This document shows, piece by piece, positions 59,027-64,000 of a stretch of 64,000 nt of DNA. The stretch lies in contig OX439135.1 of NCBI GenBank assembly GCA_949318235.1, forward strand, positions 23,390,957 to 23,454,956, written 5' to 3'. Position 1 is the first letter of the stretch. Every line of letters begins with the position of its first letter. The notes under the pieces are model-generated. The model worked only from the letters and a program-made list of their open reading frames with translations. It had not been told where the DNA came from and did not search any database. This DNA comes from Ecdyonurus torrentis (taxonomy: Eukaryota > Arthropoda > Insecta > Ephemeroptera > Heptageniidae). The translations under genes and the position numbers were made by a program.

Positions 59027-59202
59027 TAATTTACTTTTACTTTGTAACTTATTTACAGATTTAATTTTGATAGGTACAATGAAAATGGAGAAATATATAT
59101 ACCAATTGCAAATTTTTGCTCTATTATTAGAGAATTCTCTGTTTTCATTGTACCACAAAAATAAATCTGTTAATAAGTTACAAAGTAAAAGTAAATTATT
59201 AT
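59027..59202. repeat. hairpin inside the 2.6-kb insertion
   Basis: TTTACTTTTACTTTGTAACT and its complement enclose a second pair (TACAATGAAAA / TTTTCATTGTA). Confidence 0.7.
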
Positions 59203-59377
59203 ATATATATATCATATGTAATATATTGTATATGTATAATAATAATATTATGCTATAAGTATTAAGACGAGATTTTTTTATTTATTTATTTTTTTTTTTT
59301 TTGCGTCTTTATTTTAACAACTATTTTAATACATTCTTTCAATGGGCGTCACTTAGCATTTACATCATTATTCTTTT

Positions 59378-59510
59378 ACAAATTATATATGTATTTATAT
59401 TATAAAGAATAGAAGATCAAAAACTTTGCGGTTTATGCGGTTTATATAATATATAAACCGCAAAGTTTTTGATCTTCTATTTTTTATTATATAAATACAT
59501 AAATATAATT
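59378..59510. repeat. perfect-stem hairpin inside the 2.6-kb insertion
   Basis: GAAGATCAAAAACTTTGCGG pairs with CCGCAAAGTTTTTGATCTTC around a short AT loop; the stem continues into AT-rich flanks. A folded RNA from here would be stable, but no promoter is seen. Confidence 0.7.
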
Positions 59511-61683
59511 TGTATATTATATCATTTTAAAAATGTTTCGTTTTCTTTTATATATATTATATAGTGACAGTAATTTTTTTTTATATATTATTCCGATACG
59601 ACCTCTGTACATCCTAAATAATTTTTAAAGTAAAAATTTAATATAAATAATCAAAATAACAATAATCAAAAGTCTTAACTTAGTCAAACTAGTTTTCAAT
59701 TTTTAATAAGAAGAAAAAAGTTGAGATGTAAATATATTAGTTATATAATAAATACAGTACAAAATTTTCAGCACAAAAATATTTATTTTATTTGCAGCAT
59801 ATCAAAAGGATTGATACAAACAAATTTTTAATTAACGATGATTAAATACTGTAAAATTGCAAATATACAATTACGATATTTTAAAACATAAAATTTAAAA
59901 TATCTTATAAATATTCGGGTGTATACATATTTAATTTGTATTTTTACAAAAACAATTATCTGGAATTATAATAGTTACATCGCATTTTGCTGCGCTGCAC
60001 ATAAAATAAATATTTTTGTGCCGTTCTATTAATAATCTATAAAAAAATATTATACTTTGTTCTTATTCTGATTAAAATAAAATTGACATCATATTTTGAA
60101 GAGTTTGATTCACTATTCATTATTAGTGTATTTGCGTATCATTATTAAAGCGTATATAAGCGCATAATATATCTAGCTAAATTTCAGTTCATATAAATTT
60201 TGTAAAGCAACTTATTTTTGTTTATTTCTCACTTACTAAAAATAAAAAATAAATTTTTTGAAATTTTCAATTTTTTTGTTTGTAAACAATATAAATTATA
60301 ATGAGTAGGACAATATCGAAAAAAACAAACATAAATATAGACGTATTTTGTCTTGCAAATACATATTTTAATAACTAATTTATAGTTATTTAAAAAAAAT
60401 GTTAGTTTTGATTGTTTGCCGCTTGTATATAAACCTTTCTTCACATTTTAAATCAATTCATTTACATATATACACAAAAAAAGGAAGAAATCATTAAAAA
60501 TTAAAAAATTGTTTAAAATGCTGGAAATCTTTTTCAATTTTTATACCTGCCAATGTGCTGTCACTTTTATTGCATTAAAATCTGTAGAAAACCTACTTAA
60601 GATTTCTTACTAATTTTACACAATAGCTGCAGCGCGCGGTCAAAAATCATTTGTTCTCATATCTATTGTTTGCGCAGGTATACAAGTAAATAAAATTGCG
60701 TGGAATATGTAAGAAATTTTGTAAAAATCTTTTAAAATGAATGAAAATGTTTTAAAAAGTCCTTTTTATGGTGCATCTATGAGAAAATCTTTAAAAATCA
60801 GTCATAAATGTTAGGAAATGCCTCTTTTCTATTGTTTAAAATAAAAATAAATCTGTAGAAAATATTAAGAAAATATTTCACTATCTTATTTTTCGATGCG
60901 GGTAACTAACAAAGTGCTAGCAGACGACTTGGTGTTTCTGTCTACATTTAACATGCTTTCTTATGGGGCAATGAAGCAGCTATAACTTGAGCTAGAATTA
61001 TTTTTCAGAGCTGAAATTTTACTGTAGCTTACTGAGCTTACAAGCTTTTGTTTTCTTAGATTTCAAGTGATTTGGTTAAAAAAAATATTATCCAATTGAC
61101 TTGAAATCCAGGAAAACAAAGGCTTTAAGGCTCAGTAAGCTACAGTAAAAATTTCTGCTCTGAAATTTAATTCTAACTCAATTTATTATTATGTCGTCTT
61201 CAATCAATATTCCAATATTTTGTCACAGCATACAAATGTACATTCTGACAAGAAAGTTTCTTAGCTTAATTTCAGTCTGGAAGTGAAGTGAATTTAATTC
61301 TACATCAATGTCATTTTGTATCATTTTAATTAAATTTATAAATAATTTATTATTTTATATAAAAATATATAATATAAAATTTGTAATTAAATATTTCATA
61401 TAAAAATTATGCAAGTATATTAATTACTAAGATTATTATTTAATTTATAATAATAAATTTTTTTTATACAATTTTTTTTAAACCTTTGTGTTGGAATTGA
61501 AAAAAAAAAGTCTCCAATTTATAAAATTACAAGGAATAAAATACTAAGCACGCCCATATTCATTACTCAAATTACATCTTAAAATTATTTTATTAAAATA
61601 CAATAATTCAAAACTTGAAATATTTTATTTAACTATCAAAATCACCAGTTAATACTAATCCCTACAACTACATTGAAAAGCTT

Positions 61684-61840
61684 GTACAGTCATTCCAATA
61701 AAAAATGAAATTCTATTGGCATATGGGAATAACATGTATTTAGATAGAGTTTTGCGTCAGATGAAATCTCCATCTGATTGCATTGAATGGCCATAAGCAA
61801 ATACAATTTCATTTTTTATTGGAATGATTGTACATTGAAG
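61684..61840. mobile_element. small hairpin MITE, right arm
   Basis: Mirror of 49514-49674 with the same TGTACA ends. Confidence 0.65.
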
Positions 61841-62155
61841 GCTCTTATAAATGTAACATCAAAGACGATGCCGCTTTTTAAGGTAAAGGGTAGAAATGCG
61901 TAGTCAGGTAAGAGCAGCGTTGCCACACCTGCTCTTTTCTTGCTTTTGCTAAGTGAGAAAGTGATTGACATCTCACTTCATTATTTTTACTCTTCTTTGT
62001 ATTCGCGAGCATGAAAATGTACACAGTTTTACAATGCTTTATTATATTATACAACAATCAACGTACACTTTTTATTTATAATGAGAGTATAATTAAAATA
62101 GAAAAACACAAACAACGAGTTCTTAAAATTGATGTCAAATTGAACATTTAACTTA

Positions 62156-62472
62156 AAAGGCGTAGAACACCTAGAACAAAAAACATGTCTAATATCCTAA
62201 CATACCTAAATATCAACAATTATTTGACCGGAGTCATTGATTTCTAATTTATTTTACATTTACAAAATGGCAGATGCATGTTTACGACGTCACAGCTTAC
62301 TATTTCACGAGCTCGAAAACGGGCAAGCTGTGACGTCATAAACCCGCAGATGCTATTTTGTTAATGTAAAATAAATTTTAGATATCATTTAAAATCAATG
62401 ACTTCGGCCAGATATTTAGATATATGTTAGGATATTAGACATGTTTTTTGTTCAAAGTGTTCTACGCCTTTA
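62156..62472. mobile_element. CRE-bearing MITE (F3), copy 3
   Basis: Mirror of 48889-49193. TGACGTCA is kept at 62331-62338. The second site is mutated to CGACGTCA at 62286. Confidence 0.75.
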
Positions 62473-63102
62473 ATATATTTATAATTGGGATATAGACATC
62501 GACTAAGTGTTTTCAGGTCAGAATTCCAAACCTGTATTTAAATATCATAATAATCCTTATTAAATAATAATAAAATAATAAAAAAGCGTAGGAAATTTGC
62601 ATGTGTATCAAGTTAGCCGACACGCCGCAGCCGATTCACTTGATACTTGCCATCAAACTTTTTTTTTTTTTTTTTTAAGGCGAGGAATAGTTACAAATGT
62701 ATGTAAACAACAAGAGGATTTTTGGGAATGTTAAAATGTTGGGGGGGAGGGGGGAGCCTGTGTTTACCTAAAGGTGCGTATGAGATGTCTTCAACTAAAG
62801 CTATTAGCAAGCATAAGGCTTACTTTGTGTGTTAAAGTATATGACATTGAAACTAATGCCTTACGAAATTTAACTATTGAAGTGCGGTATATTTTTAATT
62901 AATCAACTGATTACATACAATAGAAAAAAAAATAATAAAAAACTTAATTTGACTAATTTTGGTAATATTATTGATTAACAATCAATGTTATTTTTAATAA
63001 TCAATAAGTAATAAAGATCTCCAAACTTTTTTATTGACTAATTTTGATGTTAATTATCATATTTCTGTTCATCGTCGTCTGTTAAAAAGATTATTCATCA
63101 AC

Positions 63103-63430
<328 letters not shown>

Positions 63431-64000
63431 ATTATATTAATAACAAAAAAAATTAAAATCAATAAATAATTACAATTTTAAATTTGTTTAAGTTACATTA
63501 ACATATTAATGTGATGAAAAAATTCATAATTTTAAAAAATACTTGTTTGTTATAAAAAAAATTAAAAATTTTTAAGAAAAGTACAGTTGATAATGCAATT
63601 AATATACGTATATTTTTGTATTAATAGATTAACAATATATTTATTAATTTAATAATATTTTTATATAATTGTATATAAATTTAATTAAAACTAAGTAAAA
63701 TGGGTTGTAAAGCATTTAATAATAATAATAGATTATTAGATTATTAGTCTCTTAAAAACGATTATTAGTTAACAATTGTGTTGTCTACTGAAAGTGGTGT
63801 TCTTCTGATATCTCGCAAACTGAGCGTGCGAGAATTATACTCGAAACACAAAGCAAAGAAGAAATGGAGCCCTATAATTTTTTTATTTCGAAGCCACAAA
63901 TATCCCCATATGTTTAATATAATCATACCATAGCTCGTTCTGTTAAGTGAATGTGAATAACAGTGATTGGCTGACCAACAAAATAAGACACATTCATTGG

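Larger units (their letters stand above)
58276..60902. mobile_element. 2.6-kb TIR insertion, right arm only
   Basis: Starts CCCGCATCCAAAAATAAG and ends CTTATTTTTCGATGCGGG, with TA on each side (58274-58275 and 60903-60904). The left arm reads through without it (AACAATACTAACAAAG, seen inverted near 50490), so it arrived after the palindrome formed. It holds two strong hairpins, a GC-rich spot (58520-58540) and otherwise AT-rich DNA. No transposase is readable. TA flanks suggest a Tc1/mariner-like or related family, weakly. Confidence 0.7.

Overview
The window is AT-rich, repeat-dominated eukaryotic nuclear DNA, most likely from an invertebrate animal. Evidence for this is the long A/T and GA runs, a tRNA-derived SINE, hAT-like and other terminal-inverted-repeat (TIR) elements, and a Polinton/Maverick-type DNA polymerase. 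The species cannot be named from the sequence. I see no host protein-coding gene. The only convincing protein is a protein-primed family B DNA polymerase, present as two inverted copies.

The central feature is a 15.1-kb palindrome (7331-22406). It starts with AG, ends with CT, and sits between 6-bp direct repeats (catgtc), which is how Polintons insert. Each 6.9-kb arm carries, from the outside in: a terminal inverted repeat with two YY1-like motifs, about 18 tandem copies of a 102-bp repeat, the complete polymerase gene, and a duplicated 3' UTR with a poly(A) signal. A 1.2-kb loop holds an 11-bp minisatellite and the cut-off start of a second reading frame. The arms look almost identical but carry different lesions: the left copy lacks the first zinc finger and half of the second, and the right copy has one nonsense codon. 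I read it as a snap-back (one-ended, fold-back) derivative of a Polinton that kept only its polymerase end.

The left part (1-26889) around it is an alternating series of two further palindromic families, here called F1 (0.68 kb when empty, fully palindromic) and F2 (TIR ends, 2.7 kb when complete). The order is short F2-like, F1 (with a nested 1.5-kb element), F2, F1 (host of the polymerase palindrome), F2, F1, truncated F2. An LTR-like tandem duplication lies at 376-1332.

The middle (27210-48275) is a direct duplication, D1 (27210-33165) and D2 (38156-48275), separated by related debris. The two copies have different insertions, so each gives the empty site for elements in the other: a 757-bp CCATGG-rich element, two 567-bp promoter-like elements, two hAT-like elements in D2, and a perfect hairpin in D1.

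The right part (about 47660 to the window end) is a second giant palindrome, more than 16 kb with almost no spacer, centred near 54440. Both arms carry arrays with TGTGTCGGC/GCCGACACA motifs, a SINE and a small CRE-bearing MITE. Only the right arm has a 2.6-kb insertion. Consensus CRE octamers (TGACGTCA) occur at least 14 times between 29 and 63 kb, carried by repeats. All repeat families were defined by reading and comparing copies inside this window; no database was searched.
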